From Gordius sp. MW1 (Eukaryota; Nematomorpha; Gordioida; Gordea; Gordiidae): a stretch of 64,000 nucleotides of DNA. The position numbers and the translations under genes are program-made. This document shows positions 14,438-28,439 of the stretch, in pieces. The notes beneath the pieces are model-generated. The model saw only the letters and a program-made list of their open reading frames with translations. It was not told the origin of the DNA and made no database searches. How positions within the stretch are numbered: position 1 is the stretch's first letter; each line of letters begins with the position of its first letter. The DNA lies in assembly GCA_964036665.1 (NCBI GenBank), contig OZ038533.1, positions 11,120,413-11,184,412 on the forward strand, given 5' to 3'.

Positions 14438-15127
14438 GACAACGTTTTATTGTTGCGATTAGTTTGTTGTATCGCAACGTGAGTGCTTAATTTTTTAAAA
14501 ATGCACTATGCGATCATGATTTCAAAGTAATAGTCTTCTGATTCTGATAAATTTTTACTTTTTTTCATCGAAACCACGTCTGAAAACGACAACTTTCATC
14601 GGATGCATACGGTTTAAAGAAAAATATGTGAAAAATTTTGAGGTAAAAACATTAATTTTTTTCGATTCTATGTGAAAGAGCATGAAAAAATATATAAAAG
14701 TAAGCCAATTTGAGAATCCTATTATCCTCGATTGACTTCCGAAAAGAGGTTTTAAGCTGCGAGAACTATCATTTTGACAAAAGACAACGTTTTATTGTTG
14801 CGATTAGTTTGTTGTATCGCAACGTGAGTGCTTAATTTTTCAAAAATGCACTATGCGATCATTATTTCAAAGTAATAGTTTTCAGATTCTGATAAATTTT
14901 TACTTGGGATCATAGAAACCACGTCTGAAAACGACAACTTTCATCGGATGAATACGGTCCAAAGAAAAATATGTGAAAAATTTTGAGGTAAAAATATTTA
15001 TTTTTTTCAATTCTATGTGAAAGAGCATGAAAAAATATATAAAAGTAAGCCAATTTGAGAATCCTATTATCCTCGATTGACTTCCGAAAAGAGGTTTTAA
15101 GCTGCGAGAACTATCATTTTGACAAAA
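14438..15127. repeat. Two linking monomers
   Basis: The unit at 14438 has 'ttttttaaaaatgcac', 'gtcttctg', 'ttttttcatcg' and 'aaacattaa'; its relatives sit at 18218, 19593, 22344 and 23718. The unit at 14783 has 'cattatttc' with the 'cttgggatc/gaatacggtcc' haplotype and reappears 9280 bp later at 24063, just after the second large block. Confidence 0.75.
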
Positions 15128-16504
15128 GACAACGTTTTATTGTTGCGATTAGTTTGTTGTATCGCAACGTGAGTGCTTAATTTTTCAAAAATGCACTATG
15201 CGATCATGATTTCAAAGTAATAGTTTTCTGATTCTGATAAATTTTTACTTTTTATCAGCGAAACCACGTCTGAAAACGACAACTTTCATCGGATGCATAC
15301 GGTTGAAAGAAAAATATGTGAAAAATTTTGAGGTAAATATATTTATTTTTTTCGATTCTATGTGAAAGAGCATAAAAAAATATATAAAAGTAAGCCAATT
15401 TGAGATCCTATTATCCTCGATTCACTTCCAAAAAGAGGTTTTAAGCTGCGAGAACTATCATTTGACAAAAGACAACGTTTTATTTTTGCGATTAGTTTGT
15501 TGTATCGCAACGTGAGTGCTTAATTTTTGAAAATGGCTCTATGCGATCATGATTTCAAAGTAATAGTTTTCAGATTCTGATAATTTTTTACTTGGGATCA
15601 TAGAAAACACGTCTGAAAACGACAACTTTCATCGGATGAATACGGTTCAAAGAAAAATATGTGAAAAATTTTGAGGTAAAAATATTTATTTTTTTCAATT
15701 CTATGTGAAAGAGCATGAAAAAATATATAAAAGTAAGCCAATTTGAGAATCCTATTATCCTCGATTGACTTCCGAAAAGAGGTTTTAAGCTGCGAGAACT
15801 ATCATTTTGACAAAAGACAACGTTTTATTGTTGCGATTAGTTTGTTGTATCGCAACGTGAGTGCTTAATTTTTCAAAAATGCACTATGCGATCATGATTT
15901 CAAAGTAATAGTTTTCTGATTCTGATAAATTTTTACTTTTTATCAGCGAAACCACGTCTGAAAACGACAACTTTCATCGGATGCATACGGTTGAAAGAAA
16001 AATATGTGAAAAATTTTGAGGTAAATATATTTATTTTTTTCGATTCTATGTGAAAGAGCATAAAAAAATATATAAAAGTAAGCCAATTTGAGATCCTATT
16101 ATCCTCGATTCACTTCCAAAAAGAGGTTTTAAGCTGCGAGAACTATCATTTTGACAAAAGACAACGTTTTATTTTTGCGATTAGTTTGTTGTATCGCAAC
16201 GTGAGTGCTTAATTTTTGAAAATGGCTCTATGCGATCATGATTTCAAAGTAATAGTTTTCAGATTCTGATAATTTTTTACTTGGGATCATAGAAAACACG
16301 TCTGAAAACGACAACTTTCATCGGATGAATACGGTCCAAAGAAAAATATGTGAAAAATTTTGAGGTAAAAATATTTATTTTTTTCAATTCTATGTGAAAG
16401 AGCATGAAAAAATATATAAAAGTAAGCCAATTTGAGAATCCTATTATCCTCGATTGACTTCCGAAAAGAGGTTTTAAGCTGCGAGAACTATCATTTTGAC
16501 AAAA

Positions 16505-17188
16505 GACAACGTTTTATTGTTGCGATTAGTTTGTTGTATCGCAACGTGAGTGCTTAATTTTTCAAAAATGCACTATGCGATCATGATTTCAAAGTAATAG
16601 TTTTCTGATTCTGATAAATTTTTACTTTTTATCAGCGAAACCACGTCTGAAAACGACAACTTTCATCGGATGCATACGGCTGAAAGAAAAATATGTAAAA
16701 AATTTTGAGATAAAAATATTTATTTTTTTCAATTCTATGTAAAAGATCATGAAAAAATATATAAAAGTAAGCCAATTTGAGAATCCTATTATATTCGATT
16801 GACTTCCGAAAAGAGGTTTTCTGCGAGAACTATCATTTTGACAAAAGACAACGTTTTATTGTTGCGATTAGTTTGTTGTATCGCAACGTGAGTGCATAAT
16901 TTTTCAAAAGTGCACTATGCGATCATGATTTCAAAGTAATTGTTTTCTGATTCTGTTAAATTTTTACTTTTTATCATCGAAACCACGTGTGAAAACGACA
17001 ACTTTCATCGGATGCATACGGTCGAAAGAAAAATATGTCAAAAATTTTGAGGTAAAAATATTTATTTTTTTCGATTCTATGTGAAAGAGCATGAAAAAAT
17101 ATATAAAAGTAAGCCAATTTGAGAATCCTATTATCCTCGATTGACTTCCGAAAAGAGGTTTTCTGCGAGAACTATCATTTTGACAAAA
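16505..17188. repeat. 684-bp dimer, first tandem copy inside block A
   Basis: Units at 16505 and 16847 (342 bp each) are repeated at once at 17189-17872. The rare 'attatattcg' is at both 16788 and 17472, 684 bp apart, and 'gtcaaaaat' of the second unit is also duplicated. Block B has only one copy of this dimer. Confidence 0.9.
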
Positions 17189-17872
17189 GACAACGTTTTA
17201 TTGTTGCGATTAGTTTGTTGTATCGCAACGTGAGTGCTTAATTTTTCAAAAATGCACTATGCGATCATGATTTCAAAGTAATAGTTTTCTGATTCTGATA
17301 AATTTTTACTTTTTATCAGCGAAACCACGTCTGAAAACGACAACTTTCATCGGATGCATACGGCTGAAAGAAAAATATGTAAAAAATTTTGAGATAAAAA
17401 TATTTATTTTTTTCAATTCTATGTAAAAGATCATGAAAAAATATATAAAAGTAAGCCAATTTGAGAATCCTATTATATTCGATTGACTTCCGAAAAGAGG
17501 TTTTCTGCGAGAACTATCATTTTGACAAAAGACAACGTTTTATTGTTGCGATTAGTTTGTTGTATCGCAACGTGAGTGCATAATTTTTCAAAAGTGCACT
17601 ATGCGATCATGATTTCAAAGTAATTGTTTTCTGATTCTGTTAAATTTTTACTTTTTATCATCGAAACCACGTGTGAAAACGACAACTTTCATCGGATGCA
17701 TACGGTCGAAAGAAAAATATGTCAAAAATTTTGAGGTAAAAATATTTATTTTTTTCGATTCTATGTGAAAGAGCATGAAAAAATATATAAAAGTAAGCCA
17801 ATTTGAGAATCCTATTATCCTCGATTGACTTCCGAAAAGAGGTTTTCTGCGAGAACTATCATTTTGACAAAA
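17189..17872. repeat. 684-bp dimer, second tandem copy inside block A
   Basis: A seemingly identical repeat of 16505-17188. Its presence explains why blocks A and B differ by 684-685 bp in length. Either it was gained in A or lost from B. Confidence 0.9.
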
Positions 17873-19937
17873 GACAACGTTTTATTGTTGCGATTAGTTT
17901 GTTGTATCGCAACGTGAGTGCTTAATTTTTGAAAATGGCTCTATGCGATCATGATTTCAAAGTAATAGTTTTCAGATTCTGATAATTTTTTACTTGGGAT
18001 CATAGAAAACACGTCTGAAAACGACAACTTTCATCGGATGCATACGGTCGAAAGAAAAATATGTGAAAAATTTTGAGGTAAAAATATTTATTTTTTTCGA
18101 TTCTATGTGAAAGAGCATGAAAAAATATATAAAAGTAAGCCAATTTGAGAATCCTATTATCCTCGATTGACTTCCGAAAAGAGGTTTTAAGCTGCGAGAA
18201 CTATCATTTTGACAAAAGACAACGTTTTATTGTTGCGATTAGTTTGTTGTATCGCAACGTGAGTGCTTAATTTTTTAAAAATGCACTATGCGATCATGAT
18301 TTCAAAGTAATAGTCTTCTGATTCTGATAAATTTTTACTTTTTTTCATCGAAACCACGACTGAAAACGACAACTTTCATCGGATGCATACGGTTGAAAGA
18401 AAAATATGTGAAAAATTTTGAGGTAAAAACATTAATTTTTTTTCGATTCTATGTGAAAGAGCATGAAAAAATATATAAAAGTAAGCCAATTTGAGAATCC
18501 TATTATAATCGATTGACTTCCGAAAAGAGGTTTTAAGCTGCGAGAACTATCATTTTGACAAAAGACAACGTTTTATTGTTGCGATTAGTTTGTTGTATCG
18601 CAACGTGAGTGCTTAATTTTTCAAAAATGCACTATGCGATCATGATTTCAAAGTAATAGTTTTCTGATTCTGATAAATTTTTACTTTTTATCAGCGAAAC
18701 CACGTCTGAAAACGACAACTTTCATCGGATGCATACGGCTGAAAGAAAAATATGTAAAAAAATTTGAGATAAAAATATTTATTTTTTTCAATTCTATGTA
18801 AAAGATCATGAAAAAATATATAAAAGTAAGCCAATTTGAGAATCCTATTATCCTCGATTGACTTCCGAAAAGAGGTTTTCTGCGAGAACTATCATTTTGA
18901 CAAAAGACAACGTTTTATTGTTGCGATTAGTTTGTTGTATCGCAACGTGAGTGCATAATTTTTCAAAAGTGCACTATGCGATCATGATTTCAAAGTAATT
19001 GTTTTCTGATTCTGTTAAATTTTTACTTTTTATCATCGAAACCACGTGTGAAAACGACAACTTTCATCGGATGCATACGGTCGAAAGAAAAATATGTGAA
19101 AAATTTTGAGGTAAAAATATTTATTTTTTTCGATTCTATGTGAAAGAGCATAAAAAAATATATAAAAGTAAGCCAATTTGAGAATCCTATTATCCTCGAT
19201 TGACTTCCGAAAAGAGGTTTTCTGCGAGAACTATCATTTTGACAAAAGACAACGTTTTATTGTTGCGATTAGTTTGTTGTATCGCAACGTGAGTGCTTAA
19301 TTTTTGAAAATGGCTCTATGCGATCATGATTTCAAAGTAATAGTTTTCAGATTCTGATAATTTTTTACTTGGGATCATAGAAAACACGTCTGAAAACGAC
19401 AACTTTCATCGGATGCATACGGTCGAAAGAAAAATATGTGAAAAATTTTGAGGTAAAAATATTTATTTTTTTCGATTCTATGTGAAAGAGCATGAAAAAA
19501 TATATAAAAGTAAGCCAATTTGAGAATCCTATTATCCTCGATTGACTTCCGAAAAGAGGTTTTAAGCTGCGAGAACTATCATTTTGACAAAAGACAACGT
19601 TTTATTGTTGCGATTAGTTTGTTGTATCGCAACGTGAGTGCTTAATTTTTTAAAAATGCACTATGCGATCATGATTTCAAAGTAATAGTCTTCTGATTCT
19701 GATAAATTTTTACTTTTTTTCATCGAAACCACGTCTGAAAACGACAACTTTCATCGGATGCATACGGTTGAAAGAAAAATATGTGAAAAATTTTGAGGTA
19801 AAAACATTAATTTTTTTCGATTCTATGTGAAAGAGCATGAAAAAATATATAAAAGTAAGACAATTTGAGAATCCTATTATCCTCGATTGACTTCCGAAAA
19901 GAGGTTTTAAGCTGCGAGAACTATCATTTTGACAAAA

Positions 19938-22900
19938 GACAACGTTTTATTGTTGCGATTAGTTTGTTGTATCGCAACGTGAGTGCTTAATTTTTCAAAA
20001 ATGCACTATGCGATCATGATTTCAAAGTAATAGTTTTCTGATTCTGATAAATTTTTACTTTTTATCAGCGAAACCACGTCTGAAAACGACAACTTTCATC
20101 GGATGCATACGGTTGAAAGAAAAATATGTGAAAAATTTTGAGGTAAATATATTTATTTTTTTCGATTCTATGTGAAAGAGCATAAAAAAATATATAAAAG
20201 TAAGCCAATTTGAGATCCTATTATCCTCGATTCACTTCCAAAAAGAGGTTTTAAGCTGCGAGAACTATCATTTGACAAAAGACAACGTTTTATTTTTGCG
20301 ATTAGTTTGTTGTATCGCAACGTGAGTGCTTAATTTTTGAAAATGGCTCTATGCGATCATGATTTCAAAGTAATAGTTTTCAGATTCTGATAATTTTTTA
20401 CTTGGGATCATAGAAAACACGTCTGAAAACGACAACTTTCATCGGATGAATACGGTTCAAAGAAAAATATGTGAAAAATTTTGAGGTAAAAATATTTATT
20501 TTTTTCAATTCTATGTGAAAGAGCATGAAAAAATATATAAAAGTAAGCCAATTTGAGAATCCTATTATCCTCGATTGACTTCCGAAAAGAGGTTTTAAGC
20601 TGCGAGAACTATCATTTTGACAAAAGACAACGTTTTATTGTTGCGATTAGTTTGTTGTATCGCAACGTGAGTGCTTAATTTTTCAAAAATGCACTATGCG
20701 ATCATGATTTCAAAGTAATAGTTTTCTGATTCTGATAAATTTTTACTTTTTATCAGCGAAACCACGTCTGAAAACGACAACTTTCATCGGATGCATACGG
20801 TTGAAAGAAAAATATGTGAAAAATTTTGAGGTAAATATATTTATTTTTTTCGATTCTATGTGAAAGAGCATAAAAAAATATATAAAAGTAAGCCAATTTG
20901 AGATCCTATTATCCTCGATTCACTTCCAAAAAGAGGTTTTAAGCTGCGAGAACTATCATTTTGACAAAAGACAACGTTTTATTTTTGCGATTAGTTTGTT
21001 GTATCGCAACGTGAGTGCTTAATTTTTGAAAATGGCTCTATGCGATCATGATTTCAAAGTAATAGTTTTCAGATTCTGATAATTTTTTACTTGGGATCAT
21101 AGAAAACACGTCTGAAAACGACAACTTTCATCGGATGAATACGGTCCAAAGAAAAATATGTGAAAAATTTTGAGGTAAAAATATTTATTTTTTTCAATTC
21201 TATGTGAAAGAGCATGAAAAAATATATAAAAGTAAGCCAATTTGAGAATCCTATTATCCTCGATTGACTTCCGAAAAGAGGTTTTAAGCTGCGAGAACTA
21301 TCATTTTGACAAAAGACAACGTTTTATTGTTGCGATTAGTTTGTTGTATCGCAACGTGAGTGCTTAATTTTTCAAAAATGCACTATGCGATCATGATTTC
21401 AAAGTAATAGTTTTCTGATTCTGATAAATTTTTACTTTTTATCAGCGAAACCACGTCTGAAAACGACAACTTTCATCGGATGCATACGGCTGAAAGAAAA
21501 ATATGTAAAAAATTTTGAGATAAAAATATTTATTTTTTTCAATTCTATGTAAAAGATCATGAAAAAATATATAAAAGTAAGCCAATTTGAGAATCCTATT
21601 ATATTCGATTGACTTCCGAAAAGAGGTTTTCTGCGAGAACTATCATTTTGACAAAAGACAACGTTTTATTGTTGCGATTAGTTTGTTGTATCGCAACGTG
21701 AGTGCATAATTTTTCAAAAGTGCACTATGCGATCATGATTTCAAAGTAATTGTTTTCTGATTCTGTTAAATTTTTACTTTTTATCATCGAAACCACGTGT
21801 GAAAACGACAACTTTCATCGGATGCATACGGTCGAAAGAAAAATATGTCAAAAATTTTGAGGTAAAAATATTTATTTTTTTCGATTCTATGTGAAAGAGC
21901 ATGAAAAAATATATAAAAGTAAGCCAATTTGAGAATCCTATTATCCTCGATTGACTTCCGAAAAGAGGTTTTCTGCGAGAACTATCATTTTGACAAAAGA
22001 CAACGTTTTATTGTTGCGATTAGTTTGTTGTATCGCAACGTGAGTGCTTAATTTTTGAAAATGGCTCTATGCGATCATGATTTCAAAGTAATAGTTTTCA
22101 GATTCTGATAATTTTTTACTTGGGATCATAGAAAACACGTCTGAAAACGACAACTTTCATCGGATGCATACGGTCGAAAGAAAAATATGTGAAAAATTTT
22201 GAGGTAAAAATATTTATTTTTTTCGATTCTATGTGAAAGAGCATGAAAAAATATATAAAAGTAAGCCAATTTGAGAATCCTATTATCCTCGATTGACTTC
22301 CGAAAAGAGGTTTTAAGCTGCGAGAACTATCATTTTGACAAAAGACAACGTTTTATTGTTGCGATTAGTTTGTTGTATCGCAACGTGAGTGCTTAATTTT
22401 TTAAAAATGCACTATGCGATCATGATTTCAAAGTAATAGTCTTCTGATTCTGATAAATTTTTACTTTTTTTCATCGAAACCACGACTGAAAACGACAACT
22501 TTCATCGGATGCATACGGTTGAAAGAAAAATATGTGAAAAATTTTGAGGTAAAAACATTAATTTTTTTCGATTCTATGTGAAAGAGCATGAAAAAATATA
22601 TAAAAGTAAGCCAATTTGAGAATCCTATTATAATCGATTGACTTCCGAAAAGAGGTTTTAAGCTGCGAGAACTATCATTTTGACAAAAGACAACGTTTTA
22701 TTGTTGCGATTAGTTTGTTGTATCGCAACGTGAGTGCTTAATTTTTCAAAAATGCACTATGCGATCATGATTTCAAAGTAATAGTTTTCTGATTCTGATA
22801 AATTTTTACTTTTTATCAGCGAAACCACGTCTGAAAACGACAACTTTCATCGGATGCATACGGCTGAAAGAAAAATATGTAAAAAAATTTGAGATAAAAA

Positions 22901-24062
22901 TATTTATTTTTTTCAATTCTATGTAAAAGATCATGAAAAAATATATAAAAGTAAGCCAATTTGAGAATCCTATTATCCTCGATTGACTTCCGAAAAGAGG
23001 TTTTCTGCGAGAACTATCATTTTGACAAAAGACAACGTTTTATTGTTGCGATTAGTTTGTTGTATCGCAACGTGAGTGCATAATTTTTCAAAAGTGCACT
23101 ATGCGATCATGATTTCAAAGTAATTGTTTTCTGATTCTGTTAAATTTTTACTTTTTATCATCGAAACCACGTGTGAAAACGACAACTTTCATCGGATGCA
23201 TACGGTCGAAAGAAAAATATGTGAAAAATTTTGAGGTAAAAATATTTATTTTTTTCGATTCTATGTGAAAGAGCATAAAAAAATATATAAAAGTAAGCCA
23301 ATTTGAGAATCCTATTATCCTCGATTGACTTCCGAAAAGAGGTTTTCTGCGAGAACTATCATTTTGACAAAAGACAACGTTTTATTGTTGCGATTAGTTT
23401 GTTGTATCGCAACGTGAGTGCTTAATTTTTGAAAATGGCTCTATGCGATCATGATTTCAAAGTAATAGTTTTCAGATTCTGATAATTTTTTACTTGGGAT
23501 CATAGAAAACACGTCTGAAAACGACAACTTTCATCGGATGCATACGGTCGAAAGAAAAATATGTGAAAAATTTTGAGGTAAAAATATTTATTTTTTTCGA
23601 TTCTATGTGAAAGAGCATGAAAAAATATATAAAAGTAAGCCAATTTGAGAATCCTATTATCCTCGATTGACTTCCGAAAAGAGGTTTTAAGCTGCGAGAA
23701 CTATCATTTTGACAAAAGACAACGTTTTATTGTTGCGATTAGTTTGTTGTATCGCAACGTGAGTGCTTAATTTTTTAAAAATGCACTATGCGATCATGAT
23801 TTCAAAGTAATAGTCTTCTGATTCTGATAAATTTTTACTTTTTTTCATCGAAACCACGTCTGAAAACGACAACTTTCATCGGATGCATACGGTTGAAAGA
23901 AAAATATGTGAAAAATTTTGAGGTAAAAACATTAATTTTTTTCGATTCTATGTGAAAGAGCATGAAAAAATATATAAAAGTAAGACAATTTGAGAATCCT
24001 ATTATCCTCGATTGACTTCCGAAAAGAGGTTTTAAGCTGCGAGAACTATCATTTTGACAAAA
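19938..24062. repeat. Twelve-monomer block, copy B (4125 bp)
   Basis: Units start at 19938, 20281, 20626, 20970, 21315, 21657, 21999, 22344, 22689, 23031, 23373 and 23718. Apart from the missing 684-bp dimer, the only difference from copy A that I noticed is a T run of seven rather than eight near 22562 (18436 in A). Such identity over 4 kb marks a recent duplication, or an assembly duplication. Confidence 0.9.
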
Positions 24063-25441
24063 GACAACGTTTTATTGTTGCGATTAGTTTGTTGTATCGC
24101 AACGTGAGTGCTTAATTTTTCAAAAATGCACTATGCGATCATTATTTCAAAGTAATAGTTTTCAGATTCTGATAAATTTTTACTTGGGATCATAGAAACC
24201 ACGTCTGAAAACGACAACTTTCATCGGATGAATACGGTCCAAAGAAAAATATGTGAAAAATTTTGAGGTAAAAATATTTATTTTTTTCAATTCTATGTGA
24301 AAGAGCATGAAAAAATATATAAAAGTAAGCCAATTTGAGAATCCTATTATCCTCGATTGACTTCCGAAAAGAGGTTTTAAGCTGCGAGAACTATCATTTT
24401 GACAAAAGACAACGTTTTATTGTTGCGATTAGTTTGTTGTATCGCAACGTGAGTGCTTAATTTTTCAAAAATGCACTATGCGATCATGATTTCAAAGTAA
24501 TAGTTTTCTGATTCTGATAAATTTTTACTTTTTATCAGCGAAACCACGTCTGAAAACGACAACTTTCATCGGATGCATACGGTTGAAAGAAAAATATGTG
24601 AAAAATTTTGAGGTAAATATATTTATTTTTTTCGATTCTATGTGAAAGAGCATAAAAAAATATATAAAAGTAAGCCAATTTGAGATCCTATTATCCTCGA
24701 TTCACTTCCAAAAAGAGGTTTTAAGCTGCGAGAACTATCATTTTGACAAAAGACAACGTTTTATTTTTGCGATTAGTTTGTTGTATCGCAACGTGAGTGC
24801 TTAATTTTTGAAAATGGCTCTATGCGATCATGATTTCAAAGTAATAGTTTTCAGATTCTGATAAATTTTTACTTGGGATCATAGAAAACACGTCTGAAAA
24901 CGACAACTTTCATCAAATGAATACGGTTCAAAGAAAAATATGTGAAAAATTTTGAGGTAAAAATATTTATTTTTTTCAATTCTATGTGAAAGAGCATGAA
25001 AAAATATATAAAAGTAAGCCAATTTGAGAATCCTATTATCCTCGATTGACTTCCGAAAAGAGGTTTTAAGCTGCGAGAACTATCATTTTGACAAAAGACA
25101 ACGTTTTATTGTTGCGATTAGTTTGTTGTATCGCAACGTGAGTGCTTAATTTTTCAAAAATGCACTATGCGATCATGATTTCAAAGTAATAGTTTTCAGA
25201 TTCTGATAAATTTTTACTTGGGATCATAGAAACCACGTCTGAAAACAACAACTTTCATCGGATGAATACGGTCCAAAGAAAAATATGTGAAAAATTTTGA
25301 GGTAAAAATATTTATTTTTTTCAATTCTATGTGAAAGAGCATGAAAAAATATATAAAAGTAAGCCAATTTGAGAATCCTATTATCCTCGATTGACTTCCG
25401 AAAAGAGGTTTTAAGCTGCGAGAACTATCATTTTGACAAAA
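24063..25441. repeat. Four monomers after block B
   Basis: Units start at 24063, 24408, 24752 and 25097. The first two match the units at 14783 and 15128 at an offset of 9280 bp, as if a third copy of the large block began here and then diverged near 24740. The unit at 24752 carries a private 'catcaaatgaat'. Confidence 0.8.
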
Positions 25442-26127
25442 GACAACGTTTTATTGTTGCGATTAGTTTGTTGTATCGCAACGTGAGTGCTTAATTTTTC
25501 AAAAATGCACTATGCGATCATGATTTCAAAGTAATAGTTTTCTGATTCTGATAAATTTTTACTTTTTATCAGCGAAACCACGTCTGAAAACGACAATCAT
25601 CGGATGCATACGGTTGAAAGAAAAATATGTGAAAAATTTTGAGGTAAAAATATTTATTTTTTTCGATTCTATGTGAAAGAGCATAAAAAAATATATAAAA
25701 GTAAGCCAATTTGAGATCCTATTATCCTCGATTCACTTCCGAAAAGAGGTTTTAAGCTGCGAGAACTATCATTTTGACAAAAAACAACGTTTTATTTTTG
25801 CGATTAGTTTGTTGTATCGCAACGTGAGTGCTTAATTTTTGAAAATGGCTCTATGCGATCATGATTTCAAAGTAATAGTTTTCTGATTCTGATAAATTTT
25901 TACTTTTTATCATCGAAACCACGTCTGAAAACGACAACTTTCATCGGATGCAAACGGCTGAAAGAAAAATATGTGAAAAATTTTAAGGTAAAAATATTTA
26001 TTTTTTTCAATTCTATGTAAAAGAGCATGAAAAAATATATAAAAGTAAGCCAATTTGAGAATCCTATTATCCTCGATTGACTTCCGAAAAGAGGTTTTAA
26101 GCTGCGAGAACTATCATTTTGACAAAA
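25442..26127. repeat. 686-bp dimer, copy 1
   Basis: The unit at 25442 (341 bp) has the 'acaatcatcgg' deletion with 'atcagcg' and 'cataaaaaaa'. The unit at 25783 has 'gacaaaaaacaacg', 'tttttgcg' and 'gcaaacggctg'. The same pair recurs at 26128, 29372, 41575, 44922, 51615, 58840 and 62277, so it is one of the most widely spread two-unit haplotypes in the window. Confidence 0.88.
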
Positions 26128-26813
26128 GACAACGTTTTATTGTTGCGATTAGTTTGTTGTATCGCAACGTGAGTGCTTAATTTTTCAAAAATGCACTATG
26201 CGATCATGATTTCAAAGTAATAGTTTTCTGATTCTGATAAATTTTTACTTTTTATCAGCGAAACCACGTCTGAAAACGACAATCATCGGATGCATACGGT
26301 TGAAAGAAAAATATGTGAAAAATTTTGAGGTAAAAATATTTATTTTTTTCGATTCTATGTGAAAGAGCATAAAAAAATATATAAAAGTAAGCCAATTTGA
26401 GATCCTATTATCCTCGATTCACTTCCGAAAAGAGGTTTTAAGCTGCGAGAACTATCATTTTGACAAAAAACAACGTTTTATTTTTGCGATTAGTTTGTTG
26501 TATCGCAACGTGAGTGCTTAATTTTTGAAAATGGCTCTATGCGATCATGATTTCAAAGTAATAGTTTTCTGATTCTGATAAATTTTTACTTTTTATCATC
26601 GAAACCACGTCTGAAAACGACAACTTTCATCGGATGCAAACGGCTGAAAGAAAAATATGTGAAAAATTTTAAGGTAAAAATATTTATTTTTTTCAATTCT
26701 ATGTAAAAGAGCATGAAAAAATATATAAAAGTAAGCCAATTTGAGAATCCTATTATCCTCGATTGACTTCCGAAAAGAGGTTTTAAGCTGCGAGAACTAT
26801 CATTTTGACAAAA
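26128..26813. repeat. 686-bp dimer, copy 2
   Basis: A direct tandem repeat of 25442-26127. The private 'ttttaaggtaaa' is at 25981 and again at 26667, 686 bp apart; other copies of this dimer have 'gaggtaaa', so the duplication came after that mutation. Confidence 0.88.
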
Positions 26814-28191
26814 GACAACGTTTTATTGTTGCGATTAGTTTGTTGTATCGCAACGTGAGTGCTTAATTTTTCAAAAGTGCACTATGCGATCATGATTTCA
26901 AAGTAATAGTCTTCTGATTCTGATAAATTTTTACTTTTTTTCATCGAAACCACGTCTGAAAACGACAACTTTCATCGGATGCATACGGTTGAAAGAAAAA
27001 TATGTGAAAAATTTTGAGGTAAAAACATTAATTTTTTTCGATTCTATGTGAAAGAGCATGAAAAAATATATAAAAGTAAGCCAATTTGAGAATCCTATTA
27101 TCCTCGATTGACTTCAAAAGAGGTTTTAAGCTGCGAGAACTATCATTTTGACAAAAGACAACGTTTTATTGTTGCGATAAGTTTGTTGTATCGCAACGTG
27201 AGTGCTTAATTTTTCAAAAATGCACTATGCGATCATGATTTCAAAGTAATAGTTTTCAGATTCTGATAAATTTTTACTTGGGATCATAGAAACCACGTCT
27301 GAAAACGACAACTTTCATCGGATGAATACGGTCCAAAGAAAAATATGTGAAAAATTTTGAGGTAAAAATATTTATTTTTTTCGATTCTATGTGAAAGAGC
27401 ATGAAAAAATATATAAAAGTTAGCCAATTTGAGAATCCTATTATCCTCGATTGACTTCCGAAAAGAGGTTTTAAGCTGCGAGAACTATCATTTTGACAAA
27501 AGACAACGTTTTATTGTTGCGATTAGTTTGTTGTATCGCAACGTGAATGCTTAATTTTTCAAAAATGCACTATGCGATCATGATTTCAAAGTAATAGTTT
27601 TCAGATTCTGATAAATTTTTACTTGGGATCATAGAAACCACGTCTGAAAACGACAACTTTCATCGGATGAATACGGTTCAAATAAAAATATGTGAAAAAT
27701 TTTGAGGTAAAAATATTTATTTTTTTCAATTCTATGTGAAAGAGCATGAAAAAATATATAAAAGTAAGCCAATTTGAGAATCCTATTATCCTCGATTGAC
27801 TTCCGAAAAGAGGTTTTAAGCTGCGAGAACTATCATTTTGACAAAAGACAACGTTTTATTGTTGCGATTAGTTTGTTGTATCGCAACGTGAGTGCTTAAT
27901 TTTTCAAAAATGCACTATGCGATCATGATTTCAAAGTAATAGTTTTCAGATTCTGATAAATTTTTACTTGGGATCATAGAAACCACGTCTGAAAACGACA
28001 ACTTTCATCGGATGAATACGGTCCAAAGAAAAATATGTGAAAAATTTTGAGGTAAAAATATTTATTTTTTTCAATTCTATGTGAAAGAGCATGAAAAAAT
28101 ATATAAAAGTAAGCCAATTTGAGAATCCTATTATCCTCGATTGACTTCCGAAAAGAGGTTTTAAGCTGCGAGAACTATCATTTTGACAAAA
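26814..28191. repeat. Four mixed monomers
   Basis: Units start at 26814, 27157, 27502 and 27847. The first has the 'caaaagtgc', 'gtcttctg', 'ttttttcatcg', 'acattaa' haplotype that heads the five-monomer units further on, and lacks two bases in 'gacttcaaaagagg'. The other three are of the 'cttgggatc/gaatacgg' class. Confidence 0.75.
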
Positions 28192-28439
28192 GACAACGTT
28201 TTATTGTTGCGATTAGTTTGTTGTATCGCAACGTGAGTGCTTAATTTTTGAAAATGGCTCTGTGCGATCATGATTTCAAAGTAATAGTTTTCTGATTCTG
28301 ATAAATTTTTACTTGGGATCATAGAAACCACGTCTGAAAAGAAAAAATATATAAAAGTAAGCCAATTTGAGAATCCTATTATCCTCGATTGACTTCCGAA
28401 AAGAGGTTTTAAGCTGCGAGAACTATCATTTTGACAAAA
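28192..28439. repeat. Truncated monomer 1 (248 bp)
   Basis: A 97-bp internal deletion joins 'cgtctgaaaa' directly to 'gaaaaaatat', removing the equivalent of 61052-61148. The left part is of the 'gaaaatggctctgtgcg/ctgattctg' type, unlike truncated monomers 3-7, which have 'caaaaatgcac/cagattctg'. Confidence 0.92.

Larger units (their letters stand above)
15128..19937. repeat. Fourteen-monomer block, copy A (4810 bp)
   Basis: Units start at 15128, 15471, 15816, 16160, 16505, 16847, 17189, 17531, 17873, 18218, 18564, 18906, 19248 and 19593. The block recurs at 19938-24062 at offset 4810, then 4126 and 4125 after a two-monomer difference. Private variants are shared, such as 'tatcatttgac' (15457 and 20267), 'attatattcg' (16788 and 21598), 'accacgac' (18353 and 22479) and 'gtaagacaa' (19855 and 23980). 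Confidence 0.92.
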
